Part shown: one piece after another, positions 10,032-19,919 of the stretch
Position numbering within the stretch: position 1 is the stretch's first letter
How the letters are laid out: each line of letters opens with the position of its first letter
Origin: Candidatus Endolissoclinum faulkneri L5
Lineage (GTDB): Bacteria; Pseudomonadota; Alphaproteobacteria; Thalassobaculales; Thalassobaculaceae
Assembly (NCBI RefSeq): GCF_000510265.1
Contig: NZ_CP006745.1
Coordinates: forward strand, 305,444-369,443
Direction of reading: 5' to 3'
Length of the DNA stretch: 64,000 nt
The notes under the pieces: generated by a model
The model's input: the letters and a program-made list of their open reading frames with translations, nothing else
Told to the model about the DNA's origin: nothing
Database searches by the model: none
Translations under genes and position numbers: made by a program

Positions 10032-10418
10032 ATGGGATATTATGAAAGCGTTTTTATCGCACGTCAGGATGTTTCATCCGCCCAAGTGGAACATCTGACA
10101 AATCAGTTTGCTGACGTGGTGACTGCTTTGGGCGGAAAAGTCAATAAGCGTGAGTATTGGGGTTTACGCACGCTCGCCTACAAAGTGAATAAAAATCGGA
10201 AGGGCCATTATGTACTCTTTAATTTAGATGCACCTTTCGAGGCAGTAACTGAGATGGAACGTTTAATGCGCTTGAATGAAGACGTGCTTCGTTATATAAC
10301 TATCAAGATTAAACGCTTTGAGGAAGGCCCTTCTATTATGATGTGTATTAAATCTAATCGTGATCGTGGCCGCGGAGAGCGACGTGAACGTGAATATTTT
10401 AGCAAAAGAGATACATAA
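10032..10418 (+). CDS. rpsF: 30S ribosomal protein S6
   Basis: S6 binds S18 in the platform of the small ribosomal subunit. The 128-residue protein starts [15 protein letters not shown] and has the family's [15 protein letters not shown] and the arginine-rich C-terminal tail typical of alphaproteobacterial S6. A strong TAAGGAG box at 10019-10025 sits 6 nt before the ATG, and its stop overlaps the rpsR start (TAATG), which indicates translational coupling. It is the first gene of the rpsF-rpsR-DUF2232-rplI operon. Confidence 0.97.
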   Translation: MGYYESVFIARQDVSSAQVEHLTNQFADVVTALGGKVNKREYWGLRTLAYKVNKNRKGHYVLFNLDAPFEAVTEMERLMRLNEDVLRYITIKIKRFEEGPSIMMCIKSNRDRGRGERREREYFSKRDT

Positions 10419-10672
10419 TGAGCAAATTACAGATTGTTCGTGCAGCTGTGCGTCGGCCTTTCGTGCGGCGTAGGAAGTCTTGTCCATTATCTGGAACTAA
10501 CGCACCAGATATTGACTACAAGGACGTTAAGCTGCTCTCTCGTTTTATTTCCGAGCGAGGTAAGATTGTACCAAGCAGAATTACCGCTATATCGGCCAAA
10601 AAGCAGCGTGAGTTAGCTTGTGCTATTAAACGTGCTCGTAACATAGCGCTTTTGCCGTTCGTAATAACTTAG
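10418..10672 (+). CDS. rpsR: 30S ribosomal protein S18
   Basis: S18 is the partner of S6 in the 30S platform. Its 84 residues include [45 protein letters not shown] and the ending [14 protein letters not shown], all diagnostic. The start codon overlaps the rpsF stop. An 8-bp hairpin follows the stop directly (10675-10694). Confidence 0.97.
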   Translation: MSKLQIVRAAVRRPFVRRRKSCPLSGTNAPDIDYKDVKLLSRFISERGKIVPSRITAISAKKQRELACAIKRARNIALLPFVIT

Positions 10673-10674
10673 AG

Positions 10675-10694
10675 TATTAGATTGGTATCTAATA
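10675..10694 (+). other. Intercistronic hairpin after rpsR
   Basis: TATTAGAT and ATCTAATA pair around TGGT, 2 nt after the rpsR stop. No T run follows, so it is more likely an mRNA-end stabiliser or processing site than a terminator. Confidence 0.45.
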
Positions 10695-10730
10695 GCATTC
10701 TGGAACGTTCTGACACGACGGCAGTCATTG

Positions 10731-11657
10731 ATGAATTATGATTGGCTAAAAGTTGGAATGGCGGCGACAGCTAGTGCTCTGATGGCTGTTGCTGTTCATC
10801 CTTCACCTTTATTTGCTGTTCTTCAGTTATCTCTAACCTCTTTGCCGATTTTTTTGATAGGACTAGCATACGGTGCATTTCTGGGCGTAACGACAGCTGC
10901 TTCTGCTTTTTTTTCATTAGTATTTTCGTTAGGCATAGAACCCGCAGTTTATCATGCGATACTAACTGGTATTCCAACTGCTTTAATGATTTGGCAGATA
11001 GAACGAAGCGGTAGTCATCCAATGGTTTTACTGTTTACGTTGATTGCTTATGCTTGCGGGATGATAGCTTTAGCTGGTGTGTATTTATCAGGTAGTCCTA
11101 ATGGCATGCAGGGAGTAATCGCCAATGAATTGCAGCGAATATACGAGAAAATTTTGCTTTATGCGAATAAAGATGGACAATTACCAATTACCGCAAATGA
11201 GCTACACGACATACTGTCTGCATTAGCTGGTTTATTTCCGGCTTTCAGCGCTGCTGGCTGGGTGATGGCAACAACAGTTAGTGCTGTTTTGGCGCAGTTT
11301 GCTTTACGCCAATTTGGAAAAGCAATTTTTTCTACACCAGACATCGCTGATTTGCGGATTCCACGCTGGATTATTTTTATATTTTTAGCGGTGTTAACTT
11401 TGGCTTACTTACCTCATGGCGTTGGTTTTGCTGCTAAAAATATGGTTCTAGTTGTATTAATGATTTTTTTATTTACTGGGCTTGGTGTTGTACACGCTTT
11501 TGCACGATGTAGCACTAATGGTAGATTTTGGCTTAGCGGGGCCTATACTTTGCTACTAATTTTTAATTGGGTGACGGCAGCAATTATTGTGTTGATAGGG
11601 GCTCTGGATGTGATTTTTGATTTTCGTCGTCATACTAGGTCTCCTACTCAGGAATGA
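10731..11657 (+). CDS. DUF2232 family integral membrane protein
   Basis: This 308-residue polytopic inner-membrane protein has about eight hydrophobic segments. Its place between rpsR and rplI is where alphaproteobacteria carry a DUF2232 protein. Its function is unknown, and members are distantly related to YybS-type membrane proteins. I place the start at the ATG 10731 rather than the TTG one codon earlier. The ribosome-binding site is weak. The conserved location next to S18 and L9 genes suggests co-expression with ribosome production but not a specific job. The central segment (about 125-155) is hydrophilic and probably a loop. Confidence 0.75.
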   Translation: MNYDWLKVGMAATASALMAVAVHPSPLFAVLQLSLTSLPIFLIGLAYGAFLGVTTAASAFFSLVFSLGIEPAVYHAILTGIPTALMIWQIERSGSHPMVLLFTLIAYACGMIALAGVYLSGSPNGMQGVIANELQRIYEKILLYANKDGQLPITANELHDILSALAGLFPAFSAAGWVMATTVSAVLAQFALRQFGKAIFSTPDIADLRIPRWIIFIFLAVLTLAYLPHGVGFAAKNMVLVVLMIFLFTGLGVVHAFARCSTNGRFWLSGAYTLLLIFNWVTAAIIVLIGALDVIFDFRRHTRSPTQE

Positions 11658-11766
11658 ATTGTCACGGAGGAGTAATTGGTGAGCTGTTTGCTTCACAAGG
11701 CTATAGACCTAATGTAAGAAAATCAACGGAGGTGCGTAAGAGCAATCAAGATTAAGGAATAAGATT

Positions 11767-12249
11767 ATGGAAGTTATTTTGCTGGAAAAAATTGATAGCC
11801 TCGGTCAAATGGGCGATTTAGTGTCAGTTAAAAGTGGATATGCACGTAACTACCTAATACCGCAAAAAAAAGCTTTACGTGCTGATCATTGCAATGTAAA
11901 GCTTTTTGAGGAACGTCGTGCTCAGCTTGAGGCTGATAATCGTGAGCGTAAAGCTAAGGCAGAAGAAACTTTAATAATCCTAAAAAATATGGCTGTTACT
12001 TTAGTTCGTGCAGCTAGTGATACTGGAAATCTTTACGGCTCAGTATCAGCTCGTGATATATCTGATGCAATTACTGAGGCTGGTATCAAAATACATCGCC
12101 ACCAGGTCAAATTGGATAAAGCTTTGAAAGGACTTGGGGTAGAGCTAGTGCGTATTATTTTACACCCGGAAGTAACAGTTAATGTAACTGTTAATATTGC
12201 CCGTTCTCAGGATGAAGCTATTAGCCAGCTAAAAGCGCATAGCAAATAA
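11767..12249 (+). CDS. rplI: 50S ribosomal protein L9
   Basis: L9 binds 23S rRNA near the base of the L1 stalk and helps maintain the reading frame. The 160-residue protein has the N-terminal domain signature MEVILLEKIDSLGQMGDLVSV, then KSGYARNYLIPQKKA, the charged connecting helix at about 40-75, and the C-terminal domain with GNLYGSVSARDI. It is shorter than many alphaproteobacterial L9 proteins, which have longer tails, but complete in both domains. AAGGAA precedes the ATG. It is last in the rpsF operon, and no strong terminator follows. Confidence 0.97.
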   Translation: MEVILLEKIDSLGQMGDLVSVKSGYARNYLIPQKKALRADHCNVKLFEERRAQLEADNRERKAKAEETLIILKNMAVTLVRAASDTGNLYGSVSARDISDAITEAGIKIHRHQVKLDKALKGLGVELVRIILHPEVTVNVTVNIARSQDEAISQLKAHSK

Positions 12250-12817
12250 ATATAGTTTGATCTTTTATTAGTAAAAATATTTAATTAATAATTTTATTTT
12301 TGTACTCCAAATTGGATATCTTGTAGATGCTATATTATTCCAATTCATGATCAACGATTGAATTCATGTATTATTTCTTTGGGAGAATTTCTGCAACATT
12401 GATGCTTTTTGCATAGCCCGCTTAATAGCTAATGATTTATATAATGATTGTTTATTAGTTGTTGTTGTTCATACTAGCATGCGATCAAGTTGTATAACCC
12501 AATTAATTAATTTGAAATTTGTTCTTAGATATGCAGTTGATTGACGTATCGTATATTTATTCAACAAATCTTTTGTGATATAAAAGTAATTTTTATTGTT
12601 AATCAATAGAGCATAAATATAACCTCTGAGAGAGATTGTATTATTTTAAAAGTAGTTTAATTTTTGACCTTTGGTGTTGGCGGAAGTTGGCAATTATAAA
12701 ATTGGACATTATTTAGATTTGATTAAAGCATAATTTTATCTTACTTAAAAAAATTGAGTTAAAAAAAATAATGCAGTAATAAAAAAAATTAAAGGTCTGA
12801 AATAACTCAATATATCT
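12250..12817. other. Spacer between convergent rplI and hisN
   Basis: This is 568 bp of AT-rich sequence. I see no gene and no convincing terminator for either neighbour. Confidence 0.65.
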
Positions 12818-13627
12818 TCAACTCTGTTGATAAGAGCTAAAAGCCTTACTTTTTATCTCCTTTGTTGAAAGGATCTTAACTGCAGCAGAGTGCAAAGAAT
12901 GATTACGAGCAGCTACGATGTGTGTAGTAGATCCGAGTTTTACCGGAAGACCACTCCAATCTGTTAGCAAACCGCCAGCGCCAGTAATTATAGCGGATGG
13001 GGCAAGATAGTCGTAATCTTTGAGGTTTGATTCTACAACTAGATCAATAGTACCAAATGCTAACAAACAAAAATTGTGGCAATCTCCGCTAAACAATGTA
13101 AGCTTGCATTTTGATTTCAATGCGTTAAATATTTCAGCATCTAAGCAATTAAACATATCTGGTGAAGTAACAGTTAAAATAGCCTGATCAAGTGTTTTGT
13201 GAACCAAGGACATTAATTTATTCCCATTTATTGTGGTGGTAACTTCGGGGCCACCAATCCATCGCTCGTTTAAAATCGGGCAGTCAATTAACCCCAGTAT
13301 TGGGTTGCCCATATGTAGCAATCCTATCATAGTGCCAAAGCTTGGACGACCTGCAATAAATGCTTTTGTTCCGTCAATTGGGTCAAGCGACCACACATAT
13401 TCAGCATCCAGATTCTTTGGAGCAAATTCCTCGCTAGCGATACCGTGATCAGGAAACTTATCTTCAATCATTGCTCTCATGATCTTTTCGATCCTACGGT
13501 CAGCTATGGTCACTGGGGTATTATCGTATTTTATGTCAACAATATTTGGGGTACGGAAATATTGTATAATGATAGGACGAGCCGCGTTTGCTAATTCGAT
13601 TGCAAAATCCATTGCTGCTTTAAGCAT
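12818..13627 (-). CDS. hisN: Histidinol-phosphatase, inositol-monophosphatase family (HisN type)
   Basis: It probably removes phosphate from histidinol phosphate, the penultimate step of histidine synthesis. The magnesium-site motifs of the inositol-phosphatase fold are present: IASEEF, then WSLDPIDGTKAFI with the DPIDGT ligand loop, and DYDYLAPSAIITGAGGLLTD near the C-terminus. The combination of TKAFIAGRPSFG after DPIDGT and a C-terminal DWSG is typical of the HisN branch rather than SuhB or CysQ. I start at ATG 13627 (269 residues), since a GTG four codons earlier has no better support. It is a solitary gene on the minus strand. Confidence 0.88.
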   Translation of the reverse strand: MLKAAMDFAIELANAARPIIIQYFRTPNIVDIKYDNTPVTIADRRIEKIMRAMIEDKFPDHGIASEEFAPKNLDAEYVWSLDPIDGTKAFIAGRPSFGTMIGLLHMGNPILGLIDCPILNERWIGGPEVTTTINGNKLMSLVHKTLDQAILTVTSPDMFNCLDAEIFNALKSKCKLTLFSGDCHNFCLLAFGTIDLVVESNLKDYDYLAPSAIITGAGGLLTDWSGLPVKLGSTTHIVAARNHSLHSAAVKILSTKEIKSKAFSSYQQS

Positions 13628-14557
13628 AAAATTTACCACAAGTGCTAAATTCTTAAAAATTTAAGATTTTTTCTAAAAGCTTTTTAATTTTTTATTTATA
13701 AATCTCTTTATCTCTGAGCAAATTGTCTAAAGAGTGAGCAAAACATATCTTATACTAATAGAAGACTAGATATTTTCTGTCCGTGATATGCAGCTGCTTA
13801 TTATTGGGGAGACTCGATAGATTCGCCCATAGGATCATATGCTCTGCTGTATATTCAAAAAAAATCGTTTTCATAGTAATAAACTCTAAAAGCTAAAAAA
13901 TATTTGTAAAATTTTTTACAGTATTGTGTAATGAGTAATTATTAGGCCTATGTCCTAATGATACTTGCATCCAACTAAATCATATTTAAATATATTAGCA
14001 GCCAATTGTTGAATCTACGAGACCAAAAATATTTATTTGTTTATTTTTCCCCATTCTTCGGCTTAGCATTTCTGTAATATTTAAATATTAATTAGTTATT
14101 TAAGAAGCAATTATACTAAAAGATAATATAGAAATGTTAATAACAATTTTATCCTTTAAATAAATCCTTACTTTTGTTTAATTTTTCTAGATAAAATTGT
14201 ATGCGATTAATATTTTTAGCTTAACATAATTATCAGCAGGCTAATTTATCTAACATATCATCTTAATATGTTTAGTTGATTTCTAGCAAAGGTATTGCAG
14301 CGTTTAAGCTTTGTTGTCATCTTTCACTTTATTTATTAAACAGATTAACTTCATAGAAATTTTTTGTTATTATACGGCTATTGTAGATAAAAATTGCATC
14401 ACGCATCTTAGATGATTGAAGATATTTGTAAATTGGTACATTTTAATCGATAATTTTCTACGTTATGTTTTTTTTGCTTAAATATTGCATGGAATATTTA
14501 TATAATATGAATCTAAGATTATTTTGTGGCCCGAAATAGTAAAGCATTTGCTCTTAG
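13628..14557. other. Spacer between divergent hisN and kdsB
   Basis: This is 930 bp without a gene. It must hold promoters for both neighbours, but I could not assign them with confidence. Confidence 0.65.
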
Positions 14558-15316
14558 ATGAATCCAATCTTGCTTATTCCTGCTCGGTTAAACTCGTCGC
14601 GCCTACCGCAGAAAGTACTTGCCGATATTAACGGAATGCCGATGATTCTCCAGGTATTGCGCAACGCTCAGGAGGCTGATATCGGCCCTGTAGTAGTTGC
14701 TGCTGGAGATCAAGCAATCGAGGACGTGATAGTGCAGGCTGGTGGACGCGTTGTAATGACTGATCCTAGCTTACCTTCAGGAACCGATCGAATTCATCAA
14801 GCTTTAGGCAAAATTGATCCGGATGGTATTTATGATGTGATCATTAATATCCAGGGCGATATGCCTATTTTTGAAAGTAAAATTGTGCATGCGACTATTA
14901 GAGCTTTAGTTCGAATATCGAACGCTGACTGGGGAACAGCAGCCAGTGCAATTACAGATCCGGATCATTTCGACCCAACTAGTGGTGTTAACAAAGTAGT
15001 AACCTCATGGGAGGCTAATGGATTGTTCGGTAGGGCGTTATACTTTTCTAAGTACCCAATTCCTTGGGGTGATAGTGAAGTATTTCATCATATAGGCCTT
15101 TATAGCTATCGTCGAGCTTCGCTTGAGAGATTCGTTACCTTACCGCAGTCACCATTGGAACTTAGCGAGCGCTTAGAACAGCTTCGAGCTATTGAAGCGG
15201 GAATGCGTATAGAAGTTGCTCGAGTGGAAACAGTTCCTCTTAGCGTTGACACTCAACGCGAACTTGATCAAATCCGCGCTCTTGGGCATGTGATAAAAAA
15301 AAGTGCTATTAATTAA
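14558..15316 (+). CDS. kdsB: 3-deoxy-manno-octulosonate cytidylyltransferase (CMP-Kdo synthetase)
   Basis: KdsB activates Kdo with CTP for lipopolysaccharide inner-core synthesis in the cytosol. The 252 residues begin with the nucleotidyltransferase signature ILLIPARLNSSRLPQKVLADI. The protein also has the substrate segment VVAAGD, VIINIQGDMP with the metal-binding aspartate, and HIGLYSYRRASLERF, all family motifs. Length is normal. Its retention suggests that the cell still makes a Gram-negative outer membrane. No Shine-Dalgarno is visible. An A8 run lies close to the stop codon. Confidence 0.95.
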   Translation: MNPILLIPARLNSSRLPQKVLADINGMPMILQVLRNAQEADIGPVVVAAGDQAIEDVIVQAGGRVVMTDPSLPSGTDRIHQALGKIDPDGIYDVIINIQGDMPIFESKIVHATIRALVRISNADWGTAASAITDPDHFDPTSGVNKVVTSWEANGLFGRALYFSKYPIPWGDSEVFHHIGLYSYRRASLERFVTLPQSPLELSERLEQLRAIEAGMRIEVARVETVPLSVDTQRELDQIRALGHVIKKSAIN

Positions 15317-15772
15317 TATTAATTATTTAAAATAATCTTTAATTACATAAGTAATTGCTCTTCATAGTTACAAAGATCATAGATCTTTAGAATAATTTGC
15401 ATATATTGGGTATGTTTTTAGTAATCCTATTTACGCATCAATATAAGAAGCATTTGCATCAACACGAAAAGAATATATTGTTGAGCGTATATGATTTATT
15501 TAATATAAGCTTAGGTAGAATTCTCTTTTTCGAGAACGAAGATCATTTCGCTTAAAAACTAATCCAGCAATTCTAACATTAGATTAGCCCGACATCATAA
15601 GAATAACAAAATAATTATACTACTAAGTGACTATTATTATCGTTTTATATAATGTTTTTAATTTTGATCTCGCGGTTAATCAATAAAGGATTTTACTACT
15701 AAGTATCTTAATTATGATAAAATTTTTTTCAGTCTGAAAATTTTATTTTTCAATAATATGAATAGAAGAAAA
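15317..15772. other. Spacer between convergent kdsB and rmuC
   Basis: This is 456 bp with no gene. Weak AT-only dyads follow both stops, and none makes a clear terminator. Confidence 0.65.
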
Positions 15773-16921
15773 TTAATCTTTAATAGTAGCTAATGTTGTT
15801 TTGTTCATACCTGAATCTCCAGCAACGTTTGGTTGCTCTAGTTCCAGCTCTTGAATACGCTCGCTGCGCTTTGTAACTTTTTCGGTAGAAATTCTAATTT
15901 GGCGAATATCGTCGATTGTTTGCATAAAATGCCTATCAAGCTTGCATACACGTTCGTCTAGTCGTATTATGTCATCTAATAGCTTGTGAACCTCATCTTG
16001 TATTACATTAGCTTGCTCTCGCATGGAAGCATCTTTCAGTATTGCACGTACTGTGTTGAGCGTAGCCATCAAAGTAGTTGGTGATACGATCCATACTCGA
16101 CGACGAAAGGCTTCCTGCACTACGTTTGGTAGATTTGAGTGCAGCTCCGTATATACAGCTTCAGAAGGCAAAAACATCAGCGCTGATTCTGCAGTTTTAC
16201 CGGGTAAAATGTATTTTTCAGCTATAGCTCGTAAATGTACGCTAACTTCTTGAGCTAAACGCCGACGTGCAGCTGCGCGCTCATCATCCTTTTTGGACGC
16301 TTGGAGCAAATAATATGCTTCTAACGGAAATTTAGCGTCGATAGCAATTACGCCTGGTGGATTTGGTAGATTTAGCAGGCAATCAACCCGAAAATTGTTG
16401 CCTAAGGAAGCCTGAAAACTATAAACGCTTGGTGGCAATGTCTGAGTGATTAGATCTTTAAGTTGGATTTCTCCAAATGCACCGCGAGCCTGTTTGTTTG
16501 AAAGTATAGATTGTAATTCATCTACTTGACTTGATAAATCTGTAATATTTTTCTGAGCGCGATCAATTATAGCTAACCGCTCCTTTAAATTACCAATGGT
16601 TGATTCGGTTGATTTTGATGATTTTTCTATGTCTTCGCTGATCCATCTGTTCATATCATTTAGTCGTTTGTCTAATTTATTTGAGATTTCGCGTTCTTGG
16701 ATCTGAAGGGCTTCTGCTATGCGCGCTTGGGAGGTGATTTGACTATCGGCAATTTGAGCTATGCGGCCTGAGAGTTGCTCTTGGCTAGCCGATATACGCT
16801 CTGTTAAAGTTTGCTGTTGTTCATCTTTTTTTGAACGAGCATTCTGCCCTAGAATAAAGTAAGTTACGATTAAGATACCTGCAATAACAGTTACTAGTAA
16901 AATAATATTTATTTCTGTCAT
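15773..16921 (-). CDS. rmuC: RmuC domain DNA recombination protein
   Basis: RmuC-family proteins are nuclease-like proteins linked to limiting recombination at inverted repeats, although their biochemistry is poorly known. Of 382 residues, 5-23 form an N-terminal membrane anchor, about 30-140 a long coiled coil rich in Q, E and K, and about 145-330 the RmuC domain with GAFGEIQLKDLI, DCLLNLP, IAIDAKFPLEAY and LMFLPSEAVY. Length is at the short end of the family. It is solitary, divergent from def. Its reported link to inverted-repeat stability is notable in a window full of perfect inverted repeats, but that connection is speculative. Confidence 0.92.
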   Translation of the reverse strand: MTEINIILLVTVIAGILIVTYFILGQNARSKKDEQQQTLTERISASQEQLSGRIAQIADSQITSQARIAEALQIQEREISNKLDKRLNDMNRWISEDIEKSSKSTESTIGNLKERLAIIDRAQKNITDLSSQVDELQSILSNKQARGAFGEIQLKDLITQTLPPSVYSFQASLGNNFRVDCLLNLPNPPGVIAIDAKFPLEAYYLLQASKKDDERAAARRRLAQEVSVHLRAIAEKYILPGKTAESALMFLPSEAVYTELHSNLPNVVQEAFRRRVWIVSPTTLMATLNTVRAILKDASMREQANVIQDEVHKLLDDIIRLDERVCKLDRHFMQTIDDIRQIRISTEKVTKRSERIQELELEQPNVAGDSGMNKTTLATIKD

Positions 16922-17746
16922 GCTTTATGTTTAAAATTTAATTTTTAATGAAATTTTAATATTTATCAGCAGTTAACTAAGAGCACCCCATGACAGTACA
17001 TTTAATTTAATGCTATGCTAAATATCATTATTATTCTTTATTGCATGGTTATATGCTAATTAAAATTCTTTAATTTTATTAGGAAAAGCTTTATGATTAA
17101 CCATTATATTGCTCATATTGTATAATACTATGAGATGATAATGTTAACAAGATAATGAAATCTTGTAGGCTGCCTATATCTACTTGTATTGTTTAGACAA
17201 AAATTAATGATTGACTTGATATTATGTATTTAGATCTTGATATTTGCAGTAGTATGTTTGTTTTATAATGCAAAGACCAGATCTCCAAAGTGATTATTAG
17301 TGATTTAAGGTAATGTACATCTTACTGTATTAAGTCTTATAAACTATAACTAGCATGAGTAACTTTTACTAAAGGTAGTAAATGCAGTTCTAGATTAAGA
17401 TTAAAATTTTTATAATGTCTGATAATAGATTATCTTTTAACAACTTATAACAAAAAAATTTTTTTTGAAATATTTTCTCTATATTGTTCGCCTGTAACAA
17501 TCGGGAAAGTTTTTTTTAATTGAAAAATAAGCTATTTTGCTTTACTCAATAAATTTATCAATAATATACGTTAATTATAAATAACAGATGCACTGTTAGT
17601 TTAACCTAAAACAAGATTCATAAGAAAATTTTATTTTTATGCATTTTGATATAGAACCTTGGGCAAAGTAAATTGTTTTCTCAAGTAGCATCAGGCCATC
17701 GAATGCAATTAATTCTGTTGTTGGTTAGATAATTGTTAATTATGGC

Positions 17747-17788
17747 TAACTTATTTGACAACATCAAGTGATGTTGTCAAATAAGTTA
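17747..17788. repeat. Perfect inverted repeat, 20-bp arms, 2-nt loop
   Basis: The arms 17747-17766 and 17769-17788 are perfect complements around AG. The repeat lies between divergent genes, so it does not terminate either of them. Confidence 0.9.
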
Positions 17789-17971
17789 AACCTACGTTTT
17801 TTAATTTGTACAGTAAGATTAGTGTATAATTTTTTACATAAAATAAATACCGAGTTACTAACTGCTAAAACTATATTTTAGCTTATATTAGGTCGCAGTT
17901 TAGATATTGTCATGCAGTTAGCTTCTTTTTTACGATTATTGCTCTGATGATATCTTTAAGAAATTTACTTA

Positions 17972-17987
17972 TTACTAATATTAGTAA
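17972..17987. repeat. 16-bp perfect palindrome
   Basis: TTACTAATATTAGTAA has no loop. It could be an operator-like site or chance in AT-rich DNA. Confidence 0.6.
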
Positions 17988-18204
17988 ACATTAGTATTGG
18001 AAATAGATCAAGGCATAAAATTTCTGCAAATTTACAGGTTAATTTGATAATAATCAAGTATTTTAGGTAGATACGTGTTTATAACTTTTAATAAATTATA
18101 AAACTTTATGATTAGCCGTAATTAAGTTGAAAAAATATACCAATAATCTTCATATTTTTATAATTTTATCCTTGTGTCTTATTTTACTACAATGAGCAAA
18201 TTAC

Positions 18205-18233
18205 TTGACGTTTGGCATTAAATTCGATATTAA
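18205..18233 (+). promoter_or_regulatory. Candidate promoter for def-fmt-truA (TTGACG / TATTAA)
   Basis: TTGACG at 18205-18210 and TATTAA at 18228-18233 are separated by 17 nt. This is one of the best sigma-70-like matches in the window, about 180 bp upstream of def. Confidence 0.5.
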
Positions 18234-18411
18234 TTTTACTTGCATTCCATGAATTTTGGATAACTATTGCTATTAAGCTTATTAAAATGCCTTATAAACT
18301 TTAATAAATTTATAATTTCACGGTATCTGACAGTAGTTATCATATTCTTGATATAGTAACTAAAGTTTATATGGGTTGATTTTGATCATACTGTCAGACA
18401 GGTATATTAAC

Positions 18412-18954
18412 ATGGCAAAACAGTCAATAATCTGGGCACCAGATCCTATTCTAAAGGTTAATTGCACTCCTGTTGCATCTGTGGACAAGAAGATTATTAG
18501 TCTGATGGAAGACATGCTTGAAACCATGTATGCTGCACCGGGCATCGGTCTTGCTGCCCCGCAGGTTGGTGTAACCAAGCGTGTTATTGTCCTAGATATT
18601 TCTAAAAAAGATGATCAACAAGCTCCGCTGTGCTTAGCAAATCCCGAGATAATTTGGAGATCATGCGAGAATATTGTCTATGAGGAAGGCTGCTTATCGT
18701 TGCCTGACTTTTATACGGATGTAGAGCGTTCGGCTGCTATAAGGGTGAGTTATACTGATCGTAATGGTAATAAGCGACAAATTAATGCCGAAGGACTACT
18801 AGCAATTTGCTTGCAGCATGAGATTGACCATATTAATGGCATACTTTTAGTTGACAATGTTTCCACCTTAAAAAGAAATATCTTTCTTAAAAAGATGATT
18901 AAAGTAAAAAAAATCGCGCGCGAAAATAGACAATCCAACATAGCTACTGCTTGA
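18412..18954 (+). CDS. def: Peptide deformylase
   Basis: Def removes the formyl group from the initiator methionine of new proteins. The 180-residue enzyme shows all three metal-site motifs: GIGLAAPQVG, EEGCLSLPDF with the metal-binding cysteine, and QHEIDHINGIL with the HEIDH helix. I start at ATG 18412 (MAKQSIIWAPDP), because an upstream TTG at 18376 adds 12 residues absent from the family. The fmt gene follows within a few bases, pairing the formylating and deformylating enzymes in one operon. Confidence 0.96.
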   Translation: MAKQSIIWAPDPILKVNCTPVASVDKKIISLMEDMLETMYAAPGIGLAAPQVGVTKRVIVLDISKKDDQQAPLCLANPEIIWRSCENIVYEEGCLSLPDFYTDVERSAAIRVSYTDRNGNKRQINAEGLLAICLQHEIDHINGILLVDNVSTLKRNIFLKKMIKVKKIARENRQSNIATA

Positions 18955-18968
18955 TTGTGATGATATCA

Positions 18969-19907
18969 ATGAATTATCCCCCATTAACAATAGCCATGAT
19001 GGGGAGTTCAGATTTTTCAGTTCGGATTCTTCGTTCCTTGGTTGATGTTGGTCATGATATCGTTTGCGTTTATGTACCGTCCTCTCGCTCTAGGGGTGGT
19101 TGCATAAAAAAAAAATTAACTTCGATTGAAGATGCTGCGATTAAGCTAGGGATATCTGTGCGTACACCATGTAGTTTGCGCGATCCGCTTGAACAGGAGA
19201 TTTTTTTTTCTCTTGGCCTTGATCTTCTTGTGGTTGCAGCTTACGGATTGATATTGCCGAAGGAAATCTTGAGTGCGCCAAGGCTCGGTAGTATTAACGT
19301 TCATGCTTCTTTGTTGCCTAGGTGGCGTGGGGCTGCTCCTATTCAGCGTGCAATCTTGGCTGGTGATACGAAAACTGGCGTTACTATTATGCAGATGAAT
19401 TTAGGGCTGGATACTGGTAATGTGCTTATTAGTGGTACGGTGCCTATCACGAGGCAGAGTACCTTTCAGAGCTTGGAAACTGAATTAAGCCTCCTTGGTG
19501 GGGAACTTATCGTTTTAGCAGTTGAAGCTTTAGCACACGGCGAGCTGATTAGTATACCCCAGCTAGAAAAAGGGGTAACGTACGCCAAAAAGTTAAATCG
19601 TGAAGATGCCCGACTTAATTTCCACTTGTCAGCTATAGTGCTTGAGCGATTAGTTCGTGCTTTTAATCCTTGGCCAGGAGCTTTTTTTAGATATAATGGT
19701 GTGTCTATTAAGGTGTTTGAGGCAAATACGCTTAATGTTGGACGAATTACTAATTTTCCTGGTACTGTCCTAGATTCAGAACTGAAGATCTCTTGCGGTG
19801 ATGGAATATTTTTGCCGAGCGTTGTGCAGAGACCAGGAAAGAAAATAGTAAACGTAGAAGCTTTTTTGCGTGGTTTTCCGATTAAGCCTGGAAGTATATT
19901 GGATTAG
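18969..19907 (+). CDS. fmt: Methionyl-tRNA formyltransferase
   Basis: Fmt formylates the initiator Met-tRNA with 10-formyl-tetrahydrofolate. The N-terminal formyltransferase domain contains TIAMMGSSDFSVRILRSL, the signature HASLLPRWRGAAPIQRAI and TGVTIMQMNLGLDTG. A C-terminal OB-like domain follows. I choose ATG 18969 (312 residues), which fits the family N-terminus, although ATG 18960 is also possible. Two homopolymer runs lie in the coding sequence, A10 at 19106-19115 and T9 at 19201-19209. The frame is intact through both. It is in the def-fmt-truA operon, and its substrate comes from the folate pathway that includes folD-fchA. Confidence 0.95.
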   Translation: MNYPPLTIAMMGSSDFSVRILRSLVDVGHDIVCVYVPSSRSRGGCIKKKLTSIEDAAIKLGISVRTPCSLRDPLEQEIFFSLGLDLLVVAAYGLILPKEILSAPRLGSINVHASLLPRWRGAAPIQRAILAGDTKTGVTIMQMNLGLDTGNVLISGTVPITRQSTFQSLETELSLLGGELIVLAVEALAHGELISIPQLEKGVTYAKKLNREDARLNFHLSAIVLERLVRAFNPWPGAFFRYNGVSIKVFEANTLNVGRITNFPGTVLDSELKISCGDGIFLPSVVQRPGKKIVNVEAFLRGFPIKPGSILD

Positions 19908-19919
19908 GAGTGTTGATTT

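Larger units (their letters stand above)
16922..18411. other. Spacer between divergent rmuC and def
   Basis: This is 1.5 kb with no gene. It contains a 20-bp-arm hairpin (17747-17788), a 16-bp palindrome (17972-17987) and a good promoter for def (18205-18233). Confidence 0.7.
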
